Assembly (NCBI GenBank): GCA_964344185.1
Contig: CAYFMN010000003.1
Location: forward strand, 131,803 to 195,802
Source: JAJDAT01 sp964344185
GTDB lineage: Bacteria > Nitrospinota > Nitrospinia > Nitrospinales > JAJDAT01
Direction of reading: 5' to 3'
DNA: 64,000 nucleotides
This document shows positions 36,813 to 47,121 of the stretch, piece after piece. The notes below the pieces were generated by a model, which searched no databases, had not been told where the DNA came from, and was given only the letters and a program-made list of their open reading frames with translations. Each line of letters starts with the position of its first letter. Position 1 is the stretch's first letter. Both the position numbers and the translations under genes were made by a program.

Positions 36813-37156
36813 ATCGGAATTCCAAAAAATTTCTAAGCTAATCAAAGCTGAATTAAAAGGAATAAGTCCCCCTTACCTAGCTTTTGTTAGAAACCTCAAC
36901 TGATACTTAGAATATACTAATTATGTTTAATCGAGACAATTGATCCACTAAGCAAAAATAGCGATTAAATAATTGAAACAAGTTCATACTAGAACGCATC
37001 CCACCAAATTGGAAAGACCTGAGATGTTTGACGAAATAAATACGAATCAGTGAGTGAGCAATAGCACTAATTTTCTCATGCAAAATATTTAATATAGACC
37101 TAGAATTGGGATAGTTTTCTAGAGAAATTATTAGAAATTACTATAAAACCCTATGG
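36813..37156. other. Island leader, no gene seen
   Basis: AT-rich sequence between the left repeat and the palindrome before the giant gene. No ORF or RNA family is recognised. It must include the promoter. Confidence 0.4.
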
Positions 37157-37185
37157 AACAAAGTTATTATTTAATAACCTTTGTT
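37157..37185. promoter_or_regulatory. Palindrome upstream of the giant gene
   Basis: AACAAAGTTATTA and TAATAACCTTTGTT are near-perfect inverted arms around a short centre, about 33 bp before the TTG start at 37218. It is a plausible operator or mRNA leader hairpin. Confidence 0.5.
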
Positions 37186-37217
37186 TTCGTAATTTCAAAC
37201 AGTTTTTCAAGTCTTAT

Positions 37218-40200
37218 TTGGTTTATAGAAAAATTATCCCCGTGCATAGTGATATTGATAAAGTTCGAGCTAGTAATGAAGGCCATGCTTTTCATGTTAT
37301 TTGGACTGCAAGGAGATGTTTGCGATTAATACAACCACTTAATGACTTGGTTGCAGTTGTTGTTGAAGGTATTAGTCCTCTTGACACAGCTAAGTCAAAA
37401 GAAGGAATTCTCAAGGCAGATACTGCTGAATATTATGGGAGTGAAGACTTTAAAGATTCCAGAAAGTTTATTTTAGCTCAACTAAAATATTCGCCCAGTG
37501 CTTCCAATAACCCTTGGACGGCTAGTGGAGTTGAGGATACATTTAAAGCTTTTGCAAAAGATTTTAATAAGAAATGCAATAAATTTGGAGAAGCCCAAGT
37601 AAAAGCAAAAGCTCAGTACGTGTTTGTTACCAATCGCCCTGTTGCAGATAGTTTAAACAAAGCATTAGAAGCTGCCCGCACTAGTAGACCATTAAGCGGG
37701 CATGCAGAAAAGGCCTTGGTTAGATTAGAAAAAGCTGCTTCTTTATCTCAAGAGAGATTTAAACTTTTTAGTGAGTTGTTTGAAATATGGGCTAATGAAA
37801 AAGATCGACCTGAACAGGAGTACCAACTGACAAATGAAATTAGTCAGTACCTCCCAGGGCAAGATACCCTTGCTTCCAAAAGTCTTGAAGACTTTATTCG
37901 AAAAAAAGGACTACTTACCGATAACAGAGAACCAGTTCGTCGTCATGATATATTAAGGTTGCTTGGAATCCCTTCAGAAAGCGATTTACTTCCTGCCCAA
38001 CCTTCTCCTGCCTTTCAACTACCGAAAAATTATGTTCCACGAATTCAGGAACAAGAAATAGTTAATAAAATCATTAATAAAGAAGGACCAATAATAATCC
38101 ATGCATCTGGGGGAATGGGTAAATCAATATTAGCTTTACGGCTTCCTCATTTAATGCCAAATGGATCTGAATCAGTTGTATTTGATGGTTTTGCCGATGG
38201 TCTCTACCGAGATCCAAGTAAACCAAGACACAAATATGATCGGGGATTAATCCAAATTGCTAACGAGTTGGCTGTTAAAGGACTTTGTGATCCTTTTCTT
38301 CCTTCTTCCAATGCTGATAAAGGCAAGTATATCTCAGCTTTTCTCCATAGACTTTCTCAAGCTGTTCAATCTATAAAAAATAAAAATTCGAATGCAATTG
38401 TTTTAGTGGTAATAGATGCTGCTGACAATTTGCAAATGGGATCTGAATTAGAAGATCCAAATGCAAACTCATTTTCAAAAGATTTGTTAATAACAAAATT
38501 TCCACCTGATTGCAAATTAGTTGTTTTGGCAAGAAGTGAGCGAGTTGAGTCGCATCTATGTCCATTTTCATCCATCGAAAGAATTCAACTAAAACCATTT
38601 ATGTTTGAGGAAACAGCGCAATTTCTGAAAAGCGCTTATCCCAAAGTCAATGATGAATCAGTTAGAGAATTTCATCGAATGACTAGCGCAAACCCCAGAG
38701 TACAATTCAACGCACTTAACCGAGATAAAGAATTTGAAGCTATGATGCGCCGTCTTGGTCCCAGCCCTCTTGGGATAAATGAAATGATTGCTCAACAACT
38801 TGAAAACGCTGTTTCCAAAGTTCGCGATAACGCAGCTTCAAAAGAACAAATTGATACTCTATGTATTGCATTAGCAGCTTTGCCACCTTTAGTCCCAATT
38901 TCTATTCTTTCAAAAGCTGCCAATGTTACTGAGGAATTGGTCTATAGCTTCATTTCTGACATCGGTCATTATCTAATGGAACTTGATGGAGCTCTTCATT
39001 TTCGAGATGAGCCTGTTGAAACGTGGTTTCGGAACAAATTTGCTCAACCTAATTACTACAATGAATTAATTTCTGCCTTACAACCTTTTCAAAATAATTC
39101 TTATGTAGCCTCTGCTTTTCCAAAACTATTATGGCAAGCGGGGCAAATGGATCAATTAATGAAACTTGCTTTAAGTGATGAAGGCCTTCCCTCTAACAAC
39201 CACGTTGAGAAACGAAGAATTGTATTACGAAGAGTTCAATTTGCGCTCAAGGCTGCCATTCATAAAAAACGCTATTTGGATATTATTAAATTATCTATCC
39301 GGGCAGGTGAAGAGGTTGCCGGTAACGATAGGGAAGCTAACCTTTTGCTTGAGAATCATGATCTAGTTTCTGTTCTTTTTGGTGCAAAAAGGGCTCAAGA
39401 AATTGTTTTTCGTTTCCACTCTAAAGAATGGTTAGGGTCAGGGTTTGCTTATGGAGCAGCAATTTTAGCAGGAGAGTCTGCTTGCCAAGGAGAATCTCGC
39501 AACATGCTCCGTTGTGCTGAAGAATGGCTCAATCATTGGTCTAAGCTATCCCAAGAAGAAAGAGAAAAACAATCTGTAAATAACGATGATATTGCAGCAA
39601 TGGCTATGGCTCATCTATTTCTCCATGGTCCCAGAGAAATGGTTAACCAATTAGGTCGTTGGAAGCCTTCTACCATATCATTTAGAGCAGGAAAGATTAT
39701 TATAAGCCGACTTGTTGATGCAGGGAAATATGATTTAGTTAATCAAATAGCTAATTTTTCCAAAAAGAATCCTTTTTTAGTCTTAGCAATTACTAATGAA
39801 ATGGCCAAAATTGGGAAAACTTTACCTAAAGAACCTATCCATGCTGCCATCAAATTGCTTCTAAGTGGAGACCCAGTTAAAGTCGATTTTTCGGATAGTT
39901 TTAATCCTGATGGGCTTTCAAATTCAATAATTAGCCTTGCTGAAGCTGGAGCTCAATTAAAAATTCCAAAAAGAACATTAATGCGATTTTTGAATAGATA
40001 TATACCTGAGATTCCACAGACCAGACTTTCAGCTGATTACAATAAACAGCGAGATTCCATTCTTCGCTTTTATTGCCTTAAAACTGCTCTAAATGGAAAA
40101 GAAATTGAAATACTGGATTTAGCAACTAAAACAATTAAAGACACTATAACTAAAAATGGCGGTGAGCACGATCGAGAGGTCAGCGAGTTTAAAGAAGTGA

Positions 40201-43200
40201 TAGGAGTTCTTTTGAGCTTGTATAAACTGCGAACAAAGATAATTTTAGGTACGCAGCGGATAAACATAAATAGCGAAATTGATGTAGTAAAAAACTCTAC
40301 AAAAGAATTTTGGAGAAGTGATTCTCGAAAGTTTTTTATCGCAAATGAGATTGCTCCTCTTTGGCTAGATATTTTAATTCAATCAAAAAATGCCAATCAG
40401 AATTCTATCGGTCAACTGGAAGATTGGATGAAAGAACAAGCCGTTTTTTTTTATATTCCAGTAAGAATATCAATGATCAGGGTATTAGCGCGTTGTGATA
40501 GCGCTTGTGAAAAAGCCTATGATTTTGCTAAACGAGTTGCTGTGGATTGTGAGCAGGAGAAAACAGAAGCACAATTTAAAGCAGAAAATCTTGCTTCATT
40601 GGCTAGGTCAGTATTAACGCTGGGAATAAATGAAGCCAAAATTTATTTCAATAATGCGTTGGAAATCGTTAATCGTTTTGGCGATGAAATATGGGATCGA
40701 TGGCAAGTATTATTGGCTCTTGCTTTTTCATCGGGATCTCCTGATTTCCCAAATCCTAAAATAGCTTATGAATTTTCGAGGATATCTGAAGTAATTAGTG
40801 ACTATCTTACCAGACACTTTTCTTGGGAGGAGTCTATTTCAGCAATTTCTAAGTTATGCCCACCATCCGCTTTCTCCATATTGAGTAGATGGACCGATAG
40901 AGAGGTAGGCTATAGAGAAGGAATGATAATTTCTCTAACTATGTTCTTGCTGAAGGAAGACCTTTTATCTCCTAGTGTTGCATTCTCTTTAAATACGTTT
41001 AATTACGAACCAGATTTTCTAGAGTTTTTAGAAATATTTTTCCAAAAGGAAAAAGATCATGGTCGCCGTAGATTTGTTTTTAGCCAAGTCATTCGCCATT
41101 TACAAATCCAAGGTGAATGGGATAACTCAATAAAATATAAAAACCTATTTTCAAAATATGGGTTGTCTGATGATCGTTTAGAAGAGATGGTTAACTTTTC
41201 AAATAAAATTAAAATTACCACTACAAATAAGGCAAAGGATTATCCAAAATTAGGACAAAATCAGCAAGCAGAACGATTACCTAATTGGGATGAAATTATT
41301 AGCAACAGAACTTTTTTGACCTCAAATGAAATTGATGATGCATTTTTTATTCTTGAGAGCTTTAAGCCTAATTGGCCAATCGATGAACTTTTAAACCGAA
41401 TGATTAATAATGTCACTCAAGGTAAAGAAACTGTTCACCTGAAAGCGTTACTCAATTCCTCTAGTTTACATTACCTCGACATAATCCATGCTTTGGAGAA
41501 CGCAAAAGAGAAATGGAAAAGTAGAGTCGCAGTTCAGTCAGCTATAAGGGATTGTACTTCTGAATTTGTAGAGAAAAAAACATCCGAGCTTACTGGCGGA
41601 AGTTTAAACTATAAATTAGAAAAACTGGAAGCTTTAGGAGCCTTATCTAGAAACGAATTAGTATTTTCACTTCTAAAGGGAACGAGTGATTCGGTTGAAG
41701 AGATTAGTTCTTCTGGTTTTTTTTCTATAGCAAAGGAAGTTATACCCTTTTTAAACCAAAGGGATTCTATGAATGCTTTTCAATATGCGCTTGAAAGGAA
41801 TGAAATAGAAATTAAAGAGGATGATGGTGATGGATCATGGAACCAAAATTTGATTCCTCCAGATAACATAGATAGTGCTGTTGCTGGTTTTATCTATACA
41901 GCTATGGCATCTCCCATTCCAGAGACTCGCTGGGAAGCTGCTCATTCCGTCGTTAAATTTTGCAACCTAAATGAAGAAAATATTGTTTTGGAACTTATTA
42001 ACTGTCTTGATCAGGAAAACTTATCTGCTTTTACAGATAAAAAATTACCTTTTTATTCTTGGCACTCTAGGTTGTATTTGATGATCGCCTTTTCTCGGGC
42101 TGCCCAAGATGTACCAAATTTTTTCATAAATAAAATAGATACGCTATTAAATTGGGCGTTGGCTGAGCCCTCTCATGTTTTAATCCGTCATTTTGCTGCA
42201 CAAACTGTTTTGACTGTAGAAAATAATTATCCAGGAACTATATCAAAAGAACAAAAAAATATTGTAAAGAATGTTAACGTTAGCTCTTTTGCTCCGAAAT
42301 TACCTGATAAAGAAAAGTCTACAGGTTGGAATATGGGGGGTTGGAGTGGTGAAGAATTTTTAATTCCCTTTGATTTTGATAGGTATTGGGTTGGTCCTCT
42401 TTCTGAAATATTTGATTTGCAATATGAAGAGGTTGCTCGACCCATTTCGGAATGGGCTCTTAAAGAAGGTGCCGGAAAAACCGTCGGGAAATGGGATGAT
42501 GATCCGAGGTCACAAAGCGGATATTACCAATCAAAATCTTCAATACCTAGATACGGTTCTTACCCAGAAGTAGATTCTTTATCGTTTTATCTTTGCTATC
42601 ATGCTCTCTTTTTTGTCGCTGCGGATTTACTTTCCAAGGAACCGACGGTTAAATCCGGGAATTGGAAAAAAGATTGGAACGAATGGCTGCAAGAACATCT
42701 TTTGACTCGATCTGATGGCTTTTGGTTAGCAGATATTCGTGGACCAGTGCCTTTAGAGCAAAGACGCTGGCAAATGGAAGAACTCTCAAAAATTAATCCT
42801 GGCGATTGGAAATGGTCTGTCCTCTCAACTGATTTTGATGATGCTCTAATGATAAAAGATAAAAAAACAAAATGTATTGTGGTTCGAGGATATTGGAATT
42901 TTTCAGAAAATAATAGAAGAGAAAATATTCATATCCGATCAGCTCTGGTATCACAAGATAATTCATTTTCATTGTTAAAGGCATTACAAACAGTCGAAAG
43001 TTTCCATGATTTTTTGATTCCTGATAGTGGCAGTGATCTCGAAATTGATGAATCTGGCTTTCAGCTTCATGGGTGGACTTCCAATCCACACTCTGACCCT
43101 CGCTTGGATTCATTTGATCCTTTATCAGGGCAAACTCCCTGGCCTGTGCTTCAACCCTCAAAAAAAACATGTCGGTTATTAAAACTAGAGAGAGACAGCA

Positions 43201-43520
43201 GCAAACGAGTGTGGAGAAAAGATGGCGAACCCGTTATTTTTCTTGATATATGGGGGAATCGAAAAGAAGATAGGGATAATAGTGCTTCAAATTATGGAGA
43301 AAAATTAATAGCAGACCTGGATTTTGCATTAGACTCTTTAAACAAAATAAGAAGGGATTTAATTATTGAAGTAACAATTAAACGTGAAGATAGTTATGGA
43401 CAAAAAACTGATTATGAAGACCAAGACTACAACCGATTATATCTCCTCAAAAGCAATGGACAAATCTGCACACTTTATGGAAGTCGTTTCCTTAGGAAAA
43501 CTTCTAATAAAAGAACTTGA
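37218..43520 (+). CDS. Giant Cap4-like nuclease - STAND NTPase (Avs-like)
   Basis: A 2100-residue protein. Residues ~10-200 resemble the Cap4/DUF4297 nuclease: RASNEGHAFHVIWTARR, then E50, D68 and a Q88-L-K90 pair in place of E-x-K. Residues ~270-550 are a STAND-type NTPase with Walker A GGMGKS (298-303) and Walker B VLVVIDAADN (D400, D403). The remaining ~1500 residues are mostly helical, like the long sensor regions of Avs proteins that bind phage terminase or portal. Avs relatives cut DNA after sensing phage. TTG at 37218 or GTG at 37242 could start it. It overlaps the next gene by 137 bp. The trigger is unknown. Confidence 0.85.
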   Translation: MVYRKIIPVHSDIDKVRASNEGHAFHVIWTARRCLRLIQPLNDLVAVVVEGISPLDTAKSKEGILKADTAEYYGSEDFKDSRKFILAQLKYSPSASNNPWTASGVEDTFKAFAKDFNKKCNKFGEAQVKAKAQYVFVTNRPVADSLNKALEAARTSRPLSGHAEKALVRLEKAASLSQERFKLFSELFEIWANEKDRPEQEYQLTNEISQYLPGQDTLASKSLEDFIRKKGLLTDNREPVRRHDILRLLGIPSESDLLPAQPSPAFQLPKNYVPRIQEQEIVNKIINKEGPIIIHASGGMGKSILALRLPHLMPNGSESVVFDGFADGLYRDPSKPRHKYDRGLIQIANELAVKGLCDPFLPSSNADKGKYISAFLHRLSQAVQSIKNKNSNAIVLVVIDAADNLQMGSELEDPNANSFSKDLLITKFPPDCKLVVLARSERVESHLCPFSSIERIQLKPFMFEETAQFLKSAYPKVNDESVREFHRMTSANPRVQFNALNRDKEFEAMMRRLGPSPLGINEMIAQQLENAVSKVRDNAASKEQIDTLCIALAALPPLVPISILSKAANVTEELVYSFISDIGHYLMELDGALHFRDEPVETWFRNKFAQPNYYNELISALQPFQNNSYVASAFPKLLWQAGQMDQLMKLALSDEGLPSNNHVEKRRIVLRRVQFALKAAIHKKRYLDIIKLSIRAGEEVAGNDREANLLLENHDLVSVLFGAKRAQEIVFRFHSKEWLGSGFAYGAAILAGESACQGESRNMLRCAEEWLNHWSKLSQEEREKQSVNNDDIAAMAMAHLFLHGPREMVNQLGRWKPSTISFRAGKIIISRLVDAGKYDLVNQIANFSKKNPFLVLAITNEMAKIGKTLPKEPIHAAIKLLLSGDPVKVDFSDSFNPDGLSNSIISLAEAGAQLKIPKRTLMRFLNRYIPEIPQTRLSADYNKQRDSILRFYCLKTALNGKEIEILDLATKTIKDTITKNGGEHDREVSEFKEVIGVLLSLYKLRTKIILGTQRININSEIDVVKNSTKEFWRSDSRKFFIANEIAPLWLDILIQSKNANQNSIGQLEDWMKEQAVFFYIPVRISMIRVLARCDSACEKAYDFAKRVAVDCEQEKTEAQFKAENLASLARSVLTLGINEAKIYFNNALEIVNRFGDEIWDRWQVLLALAFSSGSPDFPNPKIAYEFSRISEVISDYLTRHFSWEESISAISKLCPPSAFSILSRWTDREVGYREGMIISLTMFLLKEDLLSPSVAFSLNTFNYEPDFLEFLEIFFQKEKDHGRRRFVFSQVIRHLQIQGEWDNSIKYKNLFSKYGLSDDRLEEMVNFSNKIKITTTNKAKDYPKLGQNQQAERLPNWDEIISNRTFLTSNEIDDAFFILESFKPNWPIDELLNRMINNVTQGKETVHLKALLNSSSLHYLDIIHALENAKEKWKSRVAVQSAIRDCTSEFVEKKTSELTGGSLNYKLEKLEALGALSRNELVFSLLKGTSDSVEEISSSGFFSIAKEVIPFLNQRDSMNAFQYALERNEIEIKEDDGDGSWNQNLIPPDNIDSAVAGFIYTAMASPIPETRWEAAHSVVKFCNLNEENIVLELINCLDQENLSAFTDKKLPFYSWHSRLYLMIAFSRAAQDVPNFFINKIDTLLNWALAEPSHVLIRHFAAQTVLTVENNYPGTISKEQKNIVKNVNVSSFAPKLPDKEKSTGWNMGGWSGEEFLIPFDFDRYWVGPLSEIFDLQYEEVARPISEWALKEGAGKTVGKWDDDPRSQSGYYQSKSSIPRYGSYPEVDSLSFYLCYHALFFVAADLLSKEPTVKSGNWKKDWNEWLQEHLLTRSDGFWLADIRGPVPLEQRRWQMEELSKINPGDWKWSVLSTDFDDALMIKDKKTKCIVVRGYWNFSENNRRENIHIRSALVSQDNSFSLLKALQTVESFHDFLIPDSGSDLEIDESGFQLHGWTSNPHSDPRLDSFDPLSGQTPWPVLQPSKKTCRLLKLERDSSKRVWRKDGEPVIFLDIWGNRKEDRDNSASNYGEKLIADLDFALDSLNKIRRDLIIEVTIKREDSYGQKTDYEDQDYNRLYLLKSNGQICTLYGSRFLRKTSNKRT

Positions 43521-44127
43521 TCTAAAATCTAGTACCGACACTTTGAGTAGATGGATGGCACATCATTTGGCTGGATTAATAAAGCAATCGGAAGATGCTA
43601 AAGGCTCAAAGAAAAAAGCTCTTGAAAAAGAGTGCTTTGATTTAATCTTAAAACTCTGGGAACATCGCTCGAATTATCCAGTAAGTAAACCATTAGAATC
43701 GTTTAAACCGATATTAATTTTGCTAGATTATTTACAAGGCGATAAAACCAAACAAAATTGGTATTTTCGACTTAAGGATATTGACGCTGATGAAGAAACT
43801 CGGGAATGGATTAACTTAGCCTCTGGTATAGATTATTCCGCAAGGTTATTAATCCGTTGGTGTATAGCTGGTGCGTCAACAACTGCTAGTCAAAAAGAAA
43901 GAAAATGGCTTGAGGCTGGAATTCCAATGATTTTATCAGATGCGGATGATTTAAAAGCGATCAAACTTTTAATAGATGATAGTAAATTTATTTTTGGCAC
44001 TGATGACGAAACCTTGGAAAAAAGAAATAAGGAGCTTCATGATATTCGCGATAGACTAGATAGCTTTATTAAGTTAACTAACGAAATGAAAAATTCCATT
44101 GATGAGCAATTACCTTCAAAGTCATAA
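43384..44127 (+). CDS. Partner protein of the giant NTPase, unknown family
   Basis: Up to 247 residues. The first ATG lies 137 bp inside the end of the giant gene in another frame. Later ATGs at 43456 and 43477 would shorten the overlap to 65 or 44 bp. The product is helical, with a conserved-looking TLSRWMAHHLAGLI, then CFDLILKLWEHRSNYP, and a C-terminal coiled coil (about 205-240). No catalytic motif is evident. Overlap and island context make it an obligate partner or regulator of the nuclease-NTPase. I do not recognise the family. Confidence 0.8.
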   Translation: MKIVMDKKLIMKTKTTTDYISSKAMDKSAHFMEVVSLGKLLIKELDLKSSTDTLSRWMAHHLAGLIKQSEDAKGSKKKALEKECFDLILKLWEHRSNYPVSKPLESFKPILILLDYLQGDKTKQNWYFRLKDIDADEETREWINLASGIDYSARLLIRWCIAGASTTASQKERKWLEAGIPMILSDADDLKAIKLLIDDSKFIFGTDDETLEKRNKELHDIRDRLDSFIKLTNEMKNSIDEQLPSKS

Positions 44128-44220
44128 TTTTTCTTTTTTAATATTTTGAATGAAGGGATATCTAAATAACGTTTCAAATAATTTTTGATTAAGGAGGTAT
44201 ATTTTAAAACTCGAAATTTG

Positions 44221-44390
44221 GACCTACTGATTCTATATCAGTAGCAACTCTAATTTGTAATTGCCTGGTTCTGAGATGGTTTCCCAAATCTGTCAGTATT
44301 TCAATTACTTAAAAGCTTTTAATTAATTCTAAGAATTAAATCAATTTCGGTTTTGGAGGGAACTTTTATCAAGATTTTATCAAAGTTGAA
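44221..44390. repeat. Diverged 170 bp repeat, right copy
   Basis: Ungapped partner of 36643-36812. It starts with a tRNA-like anticodon-arm sequence that has drifted (CTACTGAT-tctat-ATCAGTAG). Confidence 0.65.
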
Positions 44391-44432
44391 GGAAAATTAC
44401 TTATAGCGAAGTTGTAAGTTGTTGATAAATGA

Positions 44433-44504
<72 letters not shown>

Positions 44505-44763
44505 CTAGGCTTTTGACAAGACGATCATTTAACCGTTTTTGACAAAAAAAATCAACGGTTTTTCTTCAAATTTTCATCGTCTCTATGATGCAATCTTCAA
44601 GGAAACTTAAAAGAGGAGGTCGTATTTTCCTTCGAGCGCCTTCTAAGGCACTAAGCTTTTGTTCATTAGGTCGAGGCTTTGAGAACCTCAGCCTGACAGT
44701 TGGATTTCGCTAAGTTCCTCAATTAATTTACGAAAGCTGGTGGGGCGTTCAGCCTTTCAAAAG

Positions 44764-45777
44764 TTAACGATACGCGTAGGGATTGCCATAGGACGGGCTG
44801 TAAATGAAGGAAGCGGTAATCACAAGTTTTTTGGTCGTTATAGTCGCCGGAAATGGATAGTAAGGCGCGGCCCCTTTCACCGCTTTGATCGCCGCTACGT
44901 CTAATATTTTTGTTCCAGAGCTCTCTATCATGCGGACGCTTAATAAATTCCCGTCTTTGGATAATTTAAACCTTAGCGTTATTTGACCGCTAATGCCCTT
45001 TCTTGCGGCCTGTTCCGGGTAAGTCCAGACTTTTTCTATTTGATGTTTTATCCGCGCCATATAATCGGCGTATTTGATTTCTGTCGTGTTGAGTGATACC
45101 TCTTCCTCGTCTCCGGACTCCTCTTCCTCTTCGGTTTCTATTGACGCATATTTTTCGGGATCAATCCCGTCTATCATTGCCAACAAACTTTGCGACTGTG
45201 GCAGCTCTGGCGATTTTATTTGTCGTCTGGGGCGTTGAGGAGGTTCGAAGGTCGGCTCTATCAACTTTTCTGCGAACTCCAATTTTTGTTTTGACTCTAT
45301 TGCTTTTATTTTTCTTTTTGACTTAATCTTTTTTTCGAGAGGTTTAGGGACCTTTTTCTTTATTTCTTTTTTAGGCGGTTTCGGCGTTTTTTTAACAACT
45401 TTTTTAGGTTTCCTGGCTACTTTAGGTTTTTGAGGCGGCGTGGGCAATGGCGTTGGTTTTCTGGGAACCAGTTTAGGGAGGATCGTTTTCCGGCTTGTTA
45501 GTTTTGGGCTTTTGTGTATTTTTTCAGGAGAGTGCGCCTTGCTATTGTATTTTGATACGAGATCCGAGGTTTTTGGAGCTTCGGTCTTTTTAGGTTTTGA
45601 CGTTTCGATAAAAGCCGGTATCTCCGGTTTTTTAGGAGGGGTGAACTTGACCTTTATGGGTTCTTTTTTCTCGACAGGCGGCGAAGCGTTTGGATAAAAC
45701 TTGTGGGTTATCGCAATTAGTAAATGTATAAGAATAGATAGCAGAACAAAAGTTCTTAAAGTAGGACGTTGCTTCAT
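44764..45777 (-). CDS. TonB family protein
   Basis: A 337-residue protein with an N-terminal membrane segment (about 8-26), a long Lys/Pro-rich rigid spacer (about 30-200) and a TonB-type C-terminal domain (about 240-330). That domain has YMARIKHQIEKVWTYPEQAARKGISGQITLRF and ends in the usual beta strands. TonB couples the proton gradient to outer-membrane receptors. No ExbB/ExbD genes are beside it, so it may serve another role such as TolA-like bridging. It lies 49 bp downstream of the nucleotidyltransferase gene on the same strand. Confidence 0.9.
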   Translation of the reverse strand: MKQRPTLRTFVLLSILIHLLIAITHKFYPNASPPVEKKEPIKVKFTPPKKPEIPAFIETSKPKKTEAPKTSDLVSKYNSKAHSPEKIHKSPKLTSRKTILPKLVPRKPTPLPTPPQKPKVARKPKKVVKKTPKPPKKEIKKKVPKPLEKKIKSKRKIKAIESKQKLEFAEKLIEPTFEPPQRPRRQIKSPELPQSQSLLAMIDGIDPEKYASIETEEEEESGDEEEVSLNTTEIKYADYMARIKHQIEKVWTYPEQAARKGISGQITLRFKLSKDGNLLSVRMIESSGTKILDVAAIKAVKGAAPYYPFPATITTKKLVITASFIYSPSYGNPYAYR

Positions 45778-45825
45778 CGCTGAATAAAATTTGAAACAGT
45801 ATTGAAATTGGCGCTTAAAATCGCG

Positions 45826-47121
45826 CTATGTATATTGCAGGAGGCTTTTGGTTTTTTCGTTATACCAGTTAAAAGCCGCTTTGGTTTTTGTTTGCCCAGA
45901 GTTTCGGGGAATATACTTGCCAGATTCGTCGAAAGGTTGCCGGTCCATTTGGAGAGATTGGTACAGCGAGTTCATATAACTTGGAAAATCGCGATAAAGA
46001 GGAATTTGAGTTTTTAACTTAGGCATAACCTTTTCTTTAAACTGGTTGAGCGCCTGGCCATAGGGATGTACGGTCGATAGTCCGTCTTCTCCATGGCTGG
46101 TTTCGGCGTAAACGCAAAGTTCTTCGTAGTCTTCCCAGTCTTCCAGCGCGTCTACATCGGCTACAAACGCCGGGTCGTCGTGAAATTTGGACGTAACCTG
46201 CGTGTCGAGCAAAATAGAAGCCGCGCGATCAAACATATCCTTGTGCATTCCAAACTGGTAGTTATCGTCCTGACGATATCGAGCCGCCGACGATTTAAAC
46301 GATAACGCCTCTTGCATGAATACGGGAAATATTTTCATAAAGCGGCTTGGGTGTTTCAGCGTTTTGCGCAATAGGGCCTGGAAAATTTTACCGTCTTTGC
46401 GCGTTTGATGTAAAAGATCGATAATATCAGGCTCAATCGCGCTGAAATTTATTGGATATATATTGGGTTCTTTAATATCAAATAATAAATCGGCTTCCTC
46501 GTCGATAGCCCTGTAATGATAGTTTCTAACAACAAACTCTGAATCGGGGTTTGTTGCAACTTCCGGAAACATCGTATTACGCGAGTTGAGCCATAAAATT
46601 AAATTGTGATCGGCGATGTCATTATCTTGTATAACCTTTTCTATGTCGTACATGAAGGGGAGATCGCCTGGCTGGAAGAGGATCAATTCGTCGGAATCTG
46701 CTTGGAGTGCGTTACGGCCCAACGTCATGGCGCTGACCAAACTAGGATTATCGTCTTCGTTAACGAAAACGACTTTCTTGCCTTGATCCCCTATGTTTTC
46801 CAGGTAGGAGTCCAGGACGGTTCGAATTTGAGGAGAGCCAATAACGGCAATTTCTTTTAAAGAAGAATTTAAGGCATTCGCTAACGCATAGCACATAATA
46901 GGAATGCCGCAAATTGGAAAAAGAAATTTGAGCCGGTCAATTTCCTCATTTTCGGCTCTTAAAATAAGGTGGCTGATTCCCTTTTTTCCCGAGGCAATTT
47001 CTCTTTTTGCCTTGTTGATGCTGATTTCGTCCACTTCTGCACGGGTTGGTAGTTTATCGTGACTGAAGCTGAGAACGCATTTTTCTATTTGTGGTTTGTT
47101 CCGAACGCTACTAGAGTCCAT
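45826..47121 (-). CDS. MobA-like nucleotidyltransferase domain protein
   Basis: A 431-residue cytoplasmic protein. Residues ~50-220 look like a GT-A/nucleotidyltransferase fold: LFPICGIPIMCYALANAL, then VVFVNEDDNPSLVSAMTLG, then LFQPGDLPFM, a likely metal-binding Asp. The first loop lacks the canonical Gly-rich GGxSxRMG motif, so catalysis is uncertain. The C-terminal ~200 residues are helical and specific to this protein. It is divergent from the proteasome operon. Substrate unknown. Confidence 0.65.
   Translation of the reverse strand: MDSSSVRNKPQIEKCVLSFSHDKLPTRAEVDEISINKAKREIASGKKGISHLILRAENEEIDRLKFLFPICGIPIMCYALANALNSSLKEIAVIGSPQIRTVLDSYLENIGDQGKKVVFVNEDDNPSLVSAMTLGRNALQADSDELILFQPGDLPFMYDIEKVIQDNDIADHNLILWLNSRNTMFPEVATNPDSEFVVRNYHYRAIDEEADLLFDIKEPNIYPINFSAIEPDIIDLLHQTRKDGKIFQALLRKTLKHPSRFMKIFPVFMQEALSFKSSAARYRQDDNYQFGMHKDMFDRAASILLDTQVTSKFHDDPAFVADVDALEDWEDYEELCVYAETSHGEDGLSTVHPYGQALNQFKEKVMPKLKTQIPLYRDFPSYMNSLYQSLQMDRQPFDESGKYIPRNSGQTKTKAAFNWYNEKTKSLLQYT

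Noticed and set aside
36663..44432. Integrase or transposase inside the island
   Set aside because: I looked on both strands. The giant gene and its partner fill the coding space and no Arg-His-Arg-Tyr or DDE-like frame is seen.
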